Source: Mucilaginibacter daejeonensis
Lineage (GTDB): Bacteria > Bacteroidota > Bacteroidia > Sphingobacteriales > Sphingobacteriaceae
Length of the DNA stretch: 64,000 nt
NCBI RefSeq assembly: GCF_020783335.1
Contig: NZ_CP086068.1
Span: 310,001-374,000 of the forward strand
Direction of reading: 5' to 3'
In this document: positions 34,167-41,631 of the stretch, piece after piece
Numbering within the stretch: position 1 is the stretch's first letter
Layout of the letters: each line of letters begins with the position of its first letter
Position numbers and translations under genes: made by a program
Notes under the pieces: generated by a model
The model's input: only the letters and a program-made list of their open reading frames with translations
The model's database searches: none
What the model was told of the DNA's origin: nothing

Positions 34167-35576
34167 ATGGAAACGTTCAAACTTACCACCAATTACCATA
34201 AACTACTGGCTGATACCACCACGCCGGTAAGCATCTATTTGCGCCTGCGCGATATATTTCCCAACTCGTTGCTGCTCGAAAGTTCCGACTATCACAGCCG
34301 TGATAACAGCATGAGCTACATTTGCTGCGAGCCTATAGCCGGTATGGTACTTAACAAAGGCGAGCTCACCAAAAGCTACCCCGATGGTACCCAGGAAGTG
34401 CTGACCACCGGCAGCTTTGACCTGGTGAGCCAGATCGATGCCTTTTTGAAACGCTTTAAAGCCGACGAGTTAGGGCTAAAGATCATTTGGAACGGGTTGT
34501 TCGGGTACTTTACCCACGAGGCCGTTGAGCATTATGAGACCATTGAGCTGAAGAAAAGCGACGATACCACACGCCAGATCCCCGAGATGCAGTATCACGT
34601 GTACAAGTACATCATTGCCGTGGATCACTTTAAGAACGAGCTGTATATTTTCCAGAACCAGTACGGCGAGGAAAAGGACGAGAAAGGACTGGAAAAGATG
34701 CAGTACCTGCTCAAGAACAAGGATTTCCCTGAGTATTATTTCGAGAGCAAGGGCGAAGAGCGCTCGAACCTGACCAATGAGGACTTCATGGCCATTGTGG
34801 AGAAGATGAAGCAGCACATTTATCGTGGCGATGTGTTCCAGATCGTGCCATCGAGGGCATTCTCACAGGCTTTTTCGGGCGATGAATTCAACGTTTACCG
34901 TGCCTTGCGTTCCATCAACCCGTCGCCATACCTGTTCTACTTTGATCATGGTGATTTCAGGATCCTGGGTTCATCGCCCGAGGCGCAGATCACGATCAAG
35001 AACCGTGTCGCCAGCATTTATCCCATCGCCGGTACCTTTAAACGTACAGGAGACGATGAAAAGGATGCAGAAGCGGCACGCGCCTTGCAGAACGATCCTA
35101 AAGAATCGGCCGAGCATGTGATGCTGGTGGATCTGGCCCGTAACGATCTGAGCCGCCATTGCGAGCAGGTCGAGGTAAAGGCCTTTAAGCAGGTACAATA
35201 TTACTCGCACCTGATCCACCTGGTGTCGCACGTGAGCGGCAAACTGAGGCCCGATGTATCATCGTTCAAGATCGTGGCCGATACGTTCCCAGCCGGGACA
35301 TTGAGCGGCGCGCCAAAGTTCAGGGCCATGGAGATCATTGATGAGAACGAGAACATTAAACGCAGCTTTTACAGCGGCGCCATCGGTTACCTCGGTTTCA
35401 ACGGCGATTTTAACCACGCCATCATGATCCGCTCCTTATTGAGCAAGAACAATGTGCTGCATTACCAGGCCGGGGCCGGCATAGTGGCCGACTCGGTGCC
35501 CGAGAGCGAACTGAACGAAGTGAACAACAAAGTGGCCGCTTTACGCAAAGCCATTGAAATGGCCGCCACCATATAA
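34167..35576 (+). CDS. trpE: Anthranilate synthase component I
   Basis: A 469-residue protein from the ATG at 34167 (METFKLTTNYHKLLADTTTP); a TTG at 34155 is less likely. The N-terminal regulatory part has LLESSDYHSRDNSMSYICCE, the LLES element that binds Trp. The catalytic part has VFQIVPSRAFSQAF, INPSPYLFYF, GSSPEAQI, IAGTFKRTGDDEKDAEAARA, DLARNDLSRH, TFPAGTLSGAPKFRAMEIID and GAIGYLGFNGDF with QAGAGIVADSVPESE. It converts chorismate to anthranilate with TrpG and is controlled by the attenuator upstream. Confidence 0.96.
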   Translation: METFKLTTNYHKLLADTTTPVSIYLRLRDIFPNSLLLESSDYHSRDNSMSYICCEPIAGMVLNKGELTKSYPDGTQEVLTTGSFDLVSQIDAFLKRFKADELGLKIIWNGLFGYFTHEAVEHYETIELKKSDDTTRQIPEMQYHVYKYIIAVDHFKNELYIFQNQYGEEKDEKGLEKMQYLLKNKDFPEYYFESKGEERSNLTNEDFMAIVEKMKQHIYRGDVFQIVPSRAFSQAFSGDEFNVYRALRSINPSPYLFYFDHGDFRILGSSPEAQITIKNRVASIYPIAGTFKRTGDDEKDAEAARALQNDPKESAEHVMLVDLARNDLSRHCEQVEVKAFKQVQYYSHLIHLVSHVSGKLRPDVSSFKIVADTFPAGTLSGAPKFRAMEIIDENENIKRSFYSGAIGYLGFNGDFNHAIMIRSLLSKNNVLHYQAGAGIVADSVPESELNEVNNKVAALRKAIEMAATI

Positions 35577-35629
35577 AAGGCATAACCCCTGAGCTGATCG
35601 GGGCGTATAACGAACAGGAGACAAACGCA

Positions 35630-36280
35630 ATGAACACTACAGATAATAACTTGCAGGGCTTTAACGGCCGGGTGCTGATCATCGATAACTATGACTCGTT
35701 CACTTATAACCTGGTGCACTTGGTGAATGAGCTGGGCCTTACCTGCGAGGTATGGCGTAATGATCAGTTCGAACTGGAGGATGTTGACCGTTTCGATAAG
35801 ATCATCCTTTCGCCGGGGCCGGGCATCCCATCAGAGGCTGGTCTACTGCTTGATGTGATACGCACCTACGCACCCACCAAGAGTATATTTGGTGTGTGTT
35901 TGGGCCAGCAGGCCATTGCTGAGGCCTTTGGTGGCTCACTGCATAACCTGAGCCGGCCCATGCACGGCATATCCACACCGGTCAAGGTGACCGACGCCGC
36001 CGAGCAACTCTTTATAGGCTTGCCCAAGCAGATCAACGTAGGGCGTTATCACTCCTGGGTGGTGTCGCAGCATGACCTGCCGGCCGAACTGACCGTTACG
36101 GCTATCGATGAAAAAGACAACTCGATCATGGCGCTCCGTCACCGCACGCTTGATGTAAGGGGCGTACAATTTCACCCCGAATCGGTACTGACCGAGTATG
36201 GCAAGGAGATGCTGCGTAACTGGTTAGCCCCTCAGCATGCTGAAGAGGGTGTTGCTGCTACCGAATCGGTAATGGCCTGA
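35630..36280 (+). CDS. trpG: Anthranilate synthase glutamine amidotransferase
   Basis: A 216-residue class-I amidotransferase. RVLIIDNYDSFTYNLVHLVN, LSPGPGIPSEAG, FGVCLGQQAIAEAFGGSL with the catalytic Cys, and VRGVQFHPESVLTEYGKEML with catalytic His and Glu. It passes ammonia to TrpE. It is 53 bases after trpE. In most Bacteroidota trpD would be next; here it is not. Confidence 0.95.
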   Translation: MNTTDNNLQGFNGRVLIIDNYDSFTYNLVHLVNELGLTCEVWRNDQFELEDVDRFDKIILSPGPGIPSEAGLLLDVIRTYAPTKSIFGVCLGQQAIAEAFGGSLHNLSRPMHGISTPVKVTDAAEQLFIGLPKQINVGRYHSWVVSQHDLPAELTVTAIDEKDNSIMALRHRTLDVRGVQFHPESVLTEYGKEMLRNWLAPQHAEEGVAATESVMA

Positions 36281-36289
36281 ATTTAAGTA

Positions 36290-36360
36290 TGTCATCCCGG
36301 GACACGACGCACGCTCTGATCAACACGGATCGCTTCGTGCCTCGCGATGACGGTAACATT
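36290..36360. repeat. REP-like element in the trpG-trpC gap (copy 2)
   Basis: Holds GATCGCTTCGTGCCTCGCGA then TGACGG, matching 28590-28614. An ATG inside it (36347) is in frame with trpC but belongs to the repeat. It fills almost the whole gap where trpD is expected. Confidence 0.65.
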
Positions 36361-36367
36361 TGACGAT

Positions 36368-37153
36368 ATGACCATCTTAGATAAAATAGTCGCTAAAAAG
36401 ATCAAAGAGGTAGAGGCAGCCAAGCTGATCACGCCGCTCAATCACCTCGAAGAACGGGACATGTTCACACGAGAGACCTTGTCGTTCCGTGATTTTTTGC
36501 TTGACCCATCGCGTACGGGTATCATTGCCGAGTTCAAGCGCAAGTCGCCTTCAAAAGGCATCATCAATGATCAGGTGAGTGTTAAGGATGTGACCACTGC
36601 GTACAATGAAGCGGGAGCTTCGGCCTTATCGGTACTCACCGACCGCCACTTTTTTATGGGTGCCAAAAAGGACCTGCTGGAAGCACGCAAATTCAACAAG
36701 ATCCCGATCCTGCGTAAGGATTTCATGATCGATGAGTACCAGATCATTGAGGCCAAGACCTTAGGTGCCGACGTGATCCTGCTGATCGCTGCTATATTAA
36801 CGCCAGATCAGATCAAACGATTCGCATCACTGGCCAAAAGCATAGGTTTAAGCGTATTGCTTGAGGTACATGACCGTGAAGAATTGGACCGCAGCCTGGA
36901 TGACAACGTAGACGCCGTAGGGGTTAACAACCGCAACCTGGCCGACTTTACCGTATCGGTAGATACCTCGTTCGAACTCGCGCCGCACATACCCGATCGT
37001 TTCCTGAAGATATCAGAAAGCGCGATCAGCAATGTGCAGGTGATCGGTCAACTGAAAGAGGCCGGCTTCAACGGCTTTTTGATCGGCGAGAACTTTATGC
37101 GTCAGCCTGATCCGGGTACGGCCATGCTGGCCTTCGCTTCGGCGTTGCGCTGA
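36368..37153 (+). CDS. trpC: Indole-3-glycerol phosphate synthase
   Basis: A 261-residue TIM barrel from the ATG at 36368 (MTILDKIVAKKIKEVEAAKL), chosen over an in-frame ATG at 36347 that lies in the repeat. Motifs: GIIAEFKRKSPSKGIINDQV (the KRxSPSKG phosphate loop), SVLTDRHFFMGAKKDLLEAR, ILRKDFMIDEYQIIEAKTLG, VLLEVHDREEL, VGVNNRNLADFTV, ISESAI and GFLIGENFMRQPDPG. It closes the indole ring. It makes only sense with trpD, trpF and trpAB products from elsewhere. Confidence 0.95.
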   Translation: MTILDKIVAKKIKEVEAAKLITPLNHLEERDMFTRETLSFRDFLLDPSRTGIIAEFKRKSPSKGIINDQVSVKDVTTAYNEAGASALSVLTDRHFFMGAKKDLLEARKFNKIPILRKDFMIDEYQIIEAKTLGADVILLIAAILTPDQIKRFASLAKSIGLSVLLEVHDREELDRSLDDNVDAVGVNNRNLADFTVSVDTSFELAPHIPDRFLKISESAISNVQVIGQLKEAGFNGFLIGENFMRQPDPGTAMLAFASALR

Positions 37154-37156
37154 TAA

Positions 37157-37290
37157 GTTCAGGTCAAATGATCTCCGCGATATCAGGATGATAGTGCTGG
37201 CCGCTTTTACTTGCTTATAGACCTGCGGGCAGACGAGTTTTTGGTGCCTAAAACGTAGGAGGAAGGCCCGGTCACGCCCGTTCGGTCGGG
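37157..37290 (-). pseudogene. Possible remnant of a DUF5615-type (PIN-like) toxin
   Basis: On the minus strand one frame reads QVYKQVKAASTIILISRRSF then DLN. DUF5615 toxins typically have a stretch of the form A-x-x-A-x-T-I-I-[LI]-[ST]-K-D-S-D-F-V-D-L; here the SKDSDF core is damaged to SRRSF. The frame upstream is broken. It lies where the toxin partner of the DUF433 remnant is expected, and runs into the end of trpC. Match by eye only. Confidence 0.3.
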
Positions 37291-37359
37291 CATCTATTTG
37301 GCAATGATCGGCGGGACTTAGATCTTTAGCCTAACCTCCCATTGATCATACGGCATGGA

Positions 37360-37543
37360 TCAAAGCAGTATTCTTGATCTTAGATCATGTATAAAGCGAT
37401 CCAGTATATCGCTTTCAGCTATATCGCAGGTAAGCATTTCTAAAACATCGCTCACCATAACGCCCCCTGATCAGCGACTTGCCGTTCATGATCTTAGGGT
37501 GGGTAGTTACCTGTTCGAGCAATATTTCCTGATGCGTTAACAT
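37360..37543 (-). pseudogene. Frameshifted DUF433 antitoxin
   Basis: From an ATG at 37543 the minus strand reads MLTHQEILLEQVTTHPKIMN then GKSLIRGR, the clear start of a DUF433 (VapB45-type) antitoxin. After about 37460 a small deletion shifts the frame and the protein continues as MVSDVLEMLTCDIAESDILD then RF in another frame, the expected second half of the domain. It then meets a stop (TGA at 37362-37360) instead of the usual E-P-E-D-I end. DUF433 proteins pair with DUF5615 toxins. The remaining sequence of 37154-37683 outside the two remnants shows nothing else except an AT-rich stretch before hflX. Confidence 0.6.
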
Positions 37544-37683
37544 ATTCGTAATTTTGCAACGTAATGTGATCAATTATCTACCTCCCACTTATTGCCACTG
37601 TTATTTTGGCATCCATTTTATTCTAACAAAGTACTTTATGCCCTGTTATTCAATTTGGCATAATGATCGATAAACATTAATTA

Positions 37684-38868
37684 ATGAAGCAAAAATCATA
37701 TGATACTGCTGTGAAGCAGGAGACCGCTGTGCTGGTGGGTGTGATCACGCCCGGACAAACTGACGCACAGACCAAAGAATATTTAGAAGAGCTGGAGTTT
37801 TTGGTGATGACCGCCGGTGGCAATACCGTAAAGACATTTACCCAACGCATGCAGCGCCCCGACCGTGCCACCTTTGTGGGTACCGGTAAACTGGAAGAGA
37901 TACAAGCTTTTGTAAAGGCCGAAGAGATAGACATCGTAGTATTTGATGACGAGCTTTCGCCATCGCAGTTGCGTAACATTGAGAACGAGCTGCAGGTGAA
38001 GATACTGGACCGCAGTAACCTTATCCTCGACATTTTTGCCAACCGTGCACAAACGGCTCAGGCCAAAACGCAGGTAGAACTGGCTCAGCTGCAATACCTG
38101 TTACCCCGCCTTACGCGTATGTGGACCCACTTGGAACGCCAAAAAGGTGGTATCGGTATGCGTGGACCGGGTGAGTCGCAGATCGAGACCGACAGGCGTT
38201 TGATCCTGAACAAGATATCGTTGCTGAAGGAGCGCCTGCGCCAGATCGATAAGCAGAACGAGACCCAACGCAAGAACCGCCATCAATTGGTGCGTACGGC
38301 GTTGGTAGGATACACTAACGTGGGCAAATCCACGATCATGAACATGATATCCAAATCGGAGGTATTTGCCGAGAACAAACTGTTTGCTACGCTGGATACT
38401 ACGGTACGTAAGGTAGTGGTGGAGAATTTGCCGTTCCTGCTGTCAGATACGGTAGGTTTCATCCGCAAGCTGCCTCACCATTTGGTGGAATGCTTTAAAT
38501 CGACCCTTGACGAGGTGCGCGAGGCCGATATACTGATCCATGTGGTGGATGTGTCGCATCCTAACTTTGAGGACCAGATCAACACCGTGAACGAAACGCT
38601 GAAAGATCTGGGGGCCATCGACAAACCGATGATCACCGTGTTCAACAAGATCGATGCCTACAAGCCGCAGCAGATCAACCCTGATGAGCCTACCGAGCCG
38701 TTGACGCTCGAAGATTTCAAGCACAGCTGGATGGCCAGCAATAACAGCCCGGCCATATTCATCTCGGCGCTTAAAAAGGAGAACGTTGACGAGTTCAGGA
38801 AGCTGTTGTACGATAAGGTGATCGCCATACATACCGAGCGTTACCCTTACGATCATCTGTTATACTAA
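37684..38868 (+). CDS. hflX: GTPase HflX
   Basis: A 394-residue GTPase. The N-terminal HflX domain has LVGVITPGQTDAQTKEYLEE, TVKTFTQRMQRPDRATFVGT (then GK), VVFDDELSPSQLRNIENEL and VLDRSNLILDIFANRAQTAQ-like sequence. A middle GIGMRGPGESQIETDRR is the family signature. The G domain begins at about residue 205: G1 GYTNVGKST, G3 DTVGFI, G4 NKID, and LFATLDTT as G2. HflX splits stalled ribosomes after heat stress. It stands alone and is closed by a terminator. A -7 box TAATTTTG lies at 37549-37556, but far upstream. Confidence 0.95.
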   Translation: MKQKSYDTAVKQETAVLVGVITPGQTDAQTKEYLEELEFLVMTAGGNTVKTFTQRMQRPDRATFVGTGKLEEIQAFVKAEEIDIVVFDDELSPSQLRNIENELQVKILDRSNLILDIFANRAQTAQAKTQVELAQLQYLLPRLTRMWTHLERQKGGIGMRGPGESQIETDRRLILNKISLLKERLRQIDKQNETQRKNRHQLVRTALVGYTNVGKSTIMNMISKSEVFAENKLFATLDTTVRKVVVENLPFLLSDTVGFIRKLPHHLVECFKSTLDEVREADILIHVVDVSHPNFEDQINTVNETLKDLGAIDKPMITVFNKIDAYKPQQINPDEPTEPLTLEDFKHSWMASNNSPAIFISALKKENVDEFRKLLYDKVIAIHTERYPYDHLLY

Positions 38869-38904
38869 GGCGACAAGTCGCTCTTCTGTAAGCTATTTAT
38901 TCCC

Positions 38905-38938
38905 AAGCGGGCTGTTCATCACAGCCCGCTTTTGTTTT
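38905..38938 (+). terminator. Rho-independent terminator of hflX
   Basis: AAGCGGGCTGT, loop TCATC, ACAGCCCGCTTTTGTTTT. Confidence 0.9.
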
Positions 38939-38995
38939 GGCCTTTTTATTTGGATCAAAGGACGTTTTGTGATCAGCGTGCGCCGTTATTAGAGT

Positions 38996-39018
38996 TTATT
39001 TAGAATTATTAAAAATAA
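38996..39018 (+). promoter_or_regulatory. Possible Fur-type operator
   Basis: An imperfect AT-rich palindrome, left half TTATTTAGAAT and right half ATTAAAAATAA around a central T, overlaps the region just before a -7 box TACTTTTG (39043-39050). Its place before siderophore-receptor genes makes Fur control plausible, but AT-rich chance matches are common. Confidence 0.35.
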
Positions 39019-39077
39019 GTTCGGTTTTTTAGAAGGAAGTCATACTTTTGGGCATTGTTTATAACAAGTCTAAATAA

Positions 39078-41561
39078 ATGAAGCCGCTATACCAACACAT
39101 CCTTATTATTTTTACTTTTTTGGCGATCACTGCGACCGCCGTTAACGCCCAGACCTACGGAACCTTGAAAGGCAAGGTGACCACTTCTGACAATAAGCCG
39201 GCCGATAACGTTTCGGTAGGCCTACGGGGTACCAAGTATGGCACCATGACCAATGAGAACGGTGAATACACCTTTAGGGCGCCAGCAGGTGAGCACACGC
39301 TGGTGGTATCGCAGGTAGGTGTGCAAAGCGTAGAAACATCAGTGAACGTTATCGCAGGTAAAACATCGACCGTTCCAACCCAGACCCTGAGCAGTAGCGT
39401 GGCCGAGTTGAAAGAGGTTAGCATCAGTGCCGAGCGTAAAGGGCGTTTCACCCGTAAAGTGAGTACCGATGCGGCCAAGATACCGCTTACCAACCTCGAG
39501 AACTCGCAGGCCTACAGCACCATCACCAATGAATTGCTTAAAGAGCAACAGGTCTTTACCGTAGATGATGCGTTGCGCAACGCACCTGGCATTCAAAAAC
39601 TTTGGGACGCTACCGGTCGTGGCGGCGATGGCGGCTCGTACTTTACCCTGCGTGGTTTTGTGGTACAAAGCAGCCTGCGCAACGGCGTTGCCGGCTTAGT
39701 GACCAACACGGTGGACGGCGTGAATACAGATAAGGTTGAAGTGATCAAAGGCCCATCAGGTACTTTGTACGGTAGCACGCTGCCATCATTTGGTGGCTTG
39801 ATCAACCGTGTGACCAAAAAGCCCTACGAGACCTTTGGTGGCGAGGTATCGCAAAGCGTAGGCAGTTTTGACTTCGGTTTAGGTAAATACAGTTTGAACC
39901 GTACCACTATCGATATCAATACCCCAGTAACGAAGGACGGAAATGTACTGTTCCGTTTAAATGCCGCACACAATTACCGCAGCAGTTTTCAGAACTATGG
40001 TCAGGCCAACAACTTTGCTATAGCGCCAAGCCTTTCTATCAAAGCCAATGATAAGCTGTCGTTCCTGGTAGAGTCGGAGATATTCTTTGGTCGCAGTTCG
40101 TCAATGCGTCCGTTCTTCTTCTTTTATGATACTCCCAAAGCCATGGGTGTAAGCAAGGTGAGCGATCTGAACATCGATTACAACCAGGCTTATGTCAATG
40201 ACGACATCACCCAACGCTCACGCAGCATCAACAACTTTGTGCAGGCCAATTACAAGTTATCTGACAAGATCACGTCGCAAACCGTGTTCACCTCATCGAA
40301 CAGTTTCTCTAATGGGGCAAGCCCATATTTTTACCTCGTGACCGACGAAACGGCCATCAACGGTACCACATTGCCTAATCCTGCGGGCCAAAACAACTAT
40401 ATTCTGCGTTACGATCAGTCGACCGCTAACAGCAACTTCAATGCGATCGAAGTGCAGCAAAATTTTAACGGAGACTTCAACATTGGTCAGTTCCGTAACC
40501 GTTTCGTAGTAGGCCTGGATTATCAGCACGTGAACTCTAACCAGTTCTATTACGGTAACTATTATGGCGTAGCGCCAATGAACAGCAGCACGTTCAACTA
40601 CGGTAACATGAACCGCGCTGCCCAATATGCACTTACTCCAAAACAGTTCAACGATTCGAACACCTATCCTTACATCTACAAGACCAGCACTTACAGCGCT
40701 TACGTGTCTGACGTGTTCAACATCACCGAGCAATTACTGGCTTCAGCAGGTGTGCGTGTGGATCGTTTTGAGAATGGCGGCAGCTACAACATGGCAGGCG
40801 GTGTAACTGCCGACCCGTTCAAGCAAACCGTGTTCTCGCCTAAATTCGGTTTGGTTTACCAGGCCATTAAAGAGCAGCTTTCATTCTTTGGTAACTACCA
40901 AAATGGTTTCGTGAACCCACGCCCATACCAGGATGTTACCGGTGCCTTCATCGCACCAAAAGCTCAAAATGCCAATCAACTGGAAGGTGGTGTTAAGGTG
41001 GCCCTGTTCAATGGTAAACTGAACGGTACCGTGAGCTATTACAACATCAAGCTCAACAATATGCTACGCAGCTTACCGGCCACTACTAACGTGCCTAACC
41101 CGCAGGTGCAGGATGGTACCCAAAAGTCGGAAGGTTTCGAGACCGAGATCATTGCCAACCCATTTGACGGTTTGAACATAGTAGCCGGCTTTGCCTATAA
41201 CTACTCTAAGATCACAAAGGCCGCTGCCGATGTAGGCCTGCGCCCTAACACGGCAGGCTCTCCTTACCTGGGTAACTTTTATGTGAGCTACCGCCTGCCG
41301 CAAACCGCCGTTAAGGGCTTAGGCTTTGGCTTTGGCGGCAACTATGCTAGCGAGAACAAAGTGATCAACAGCGAAAGCTCAGGCACTTTCTCACTGCCAT
41401 CGTACACCGTATTGAACGCCAACGTTTTCTTTGATCGTGCTAAATACCGTTTGGGTTTGGCCGCCAACAACGTGGGTAACAAAAAGTACTATACCGGTTA
41501 CACCACCATCAACCCGCAGGATCTGCGTCAGTTCATCCTGACCGCTGCCTATAAATTCTAA
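39078..41561 (+). CDS. TonB-dependent siderophore receptor (copy 1)
   Basis: An 827-residue outer-membrane receptor. Signal peptide to about residue 25 (TAVNAQ). A CarboxypepD_reg-like domain follows (about 28-115: LKGKVTTSDNKPADNVSVGL, GTMTNENGEYTFRAPAGEHT). The plug domain (about 140-260) has VDDALRNAPGIQKLWDATGR, YFTLRGFVVQ and VEVIKGPSGTLYGSTLPSFG with GGLINRVTKKP. The 22-strand barrel follows and ends in ...LTAAYKF with a terminal aromatic residue. This plug pattern is that of ferric-siderophore (FhuE/FoxA-like) receptors. The ligand is not readable. A paralogue follows after a terminator-like hairpin. Confidence 0.92.
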   Translation: MKPLYQHILIIFTFLAITATAVNAQTYGTLKGKVTTSDNKPADNVSVGLRGTKYGTMTNENGEYTFRAPAGEHTLVVSQVGVQSVETSVNVIAGKTSTVPTQTLSSSVAELKEVSISAERKGRFTRKVSTDAAKIPLTNLENSQAYSTITNELLKEQQVFTVDDALRNAPGIQKLWDATGRGGDGGSYFTLRGFVVQSSLRNGVAGLVTNTVDGVNTDKVEVIKGPSGTLYGSTLPSFGGLINRVTKKPYETFGGEVSQSVGSFDFGLGKYSLNRTTIDINTPVTKDGNVLFRLNAAHNYRSSFQNYGQANNFAIAPSLSIKANDKLSFLVESEIFFGRSSSMRPFFFFYDTPKAMGVSKVSDLNIDYNQAYVNDDITQRSRSINNFVQANYKLSDKITSQTVFTSSNSFSNGASPYFYLVTDETAINGTTLPNPAGQNNYILRYDQSTANSNFNAIEVQQNFNGDFNIGQFRNRFVVGLDYQHVNSNQFYYGNYYGVAPMNSSTFNYGNMNRAAQYALTPKQFNDSNTYPYIYKTSTYSAYVSDVFNITEQLLASAGVRVDRFENGGSYNMAGGVTADPFKQTVFSPKFGLVYQAIKEQLSFFGNYQNGFVNPRPYQDVTGAFIAPKAQNANQLEGGVKVALFNGKLNGTVSYYNIKLNNMLRSLPATTNVPNPQVQDGTQKSEGFETEIIANPFDGLNIVAGFAYNYSKITKAAADVGLRPNTAGSPYLGNFYVSYRLPQTAVKGLGFGFGGNYASENKVINSESSGTFSLPSYTVLNANVFFDRAKYRLGLAANNVGNKKYYTGYTTINPQDLRQFILTAAYKF

Positions 41562-41573
41562 GATCATTTAAGT

Positions 41574-41613
41574 CCCCGGCCGCATCCATAAATGTGGCCG
41601 GGCTGTTTTTACA
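41574..41613 (+). terminator. Hairpin between the two receptor genes
   Basis: CCCGGCCGCAT and ATGTGGCCGGG form a stem, followed by CTGTTTTTA. It may end transcription or only reduce read-through into copy 2. Confidence 0.7.
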
Positions 41614-41631
41614 CTCAACTCCCCCTTATTA

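Noticed and set aside
36347..36367. Upstream in-frame ATG for trpC.
   Set aside because: It lies in the REP-like element; the next ATG at 36368 starts with the usual trpC N-terminus.
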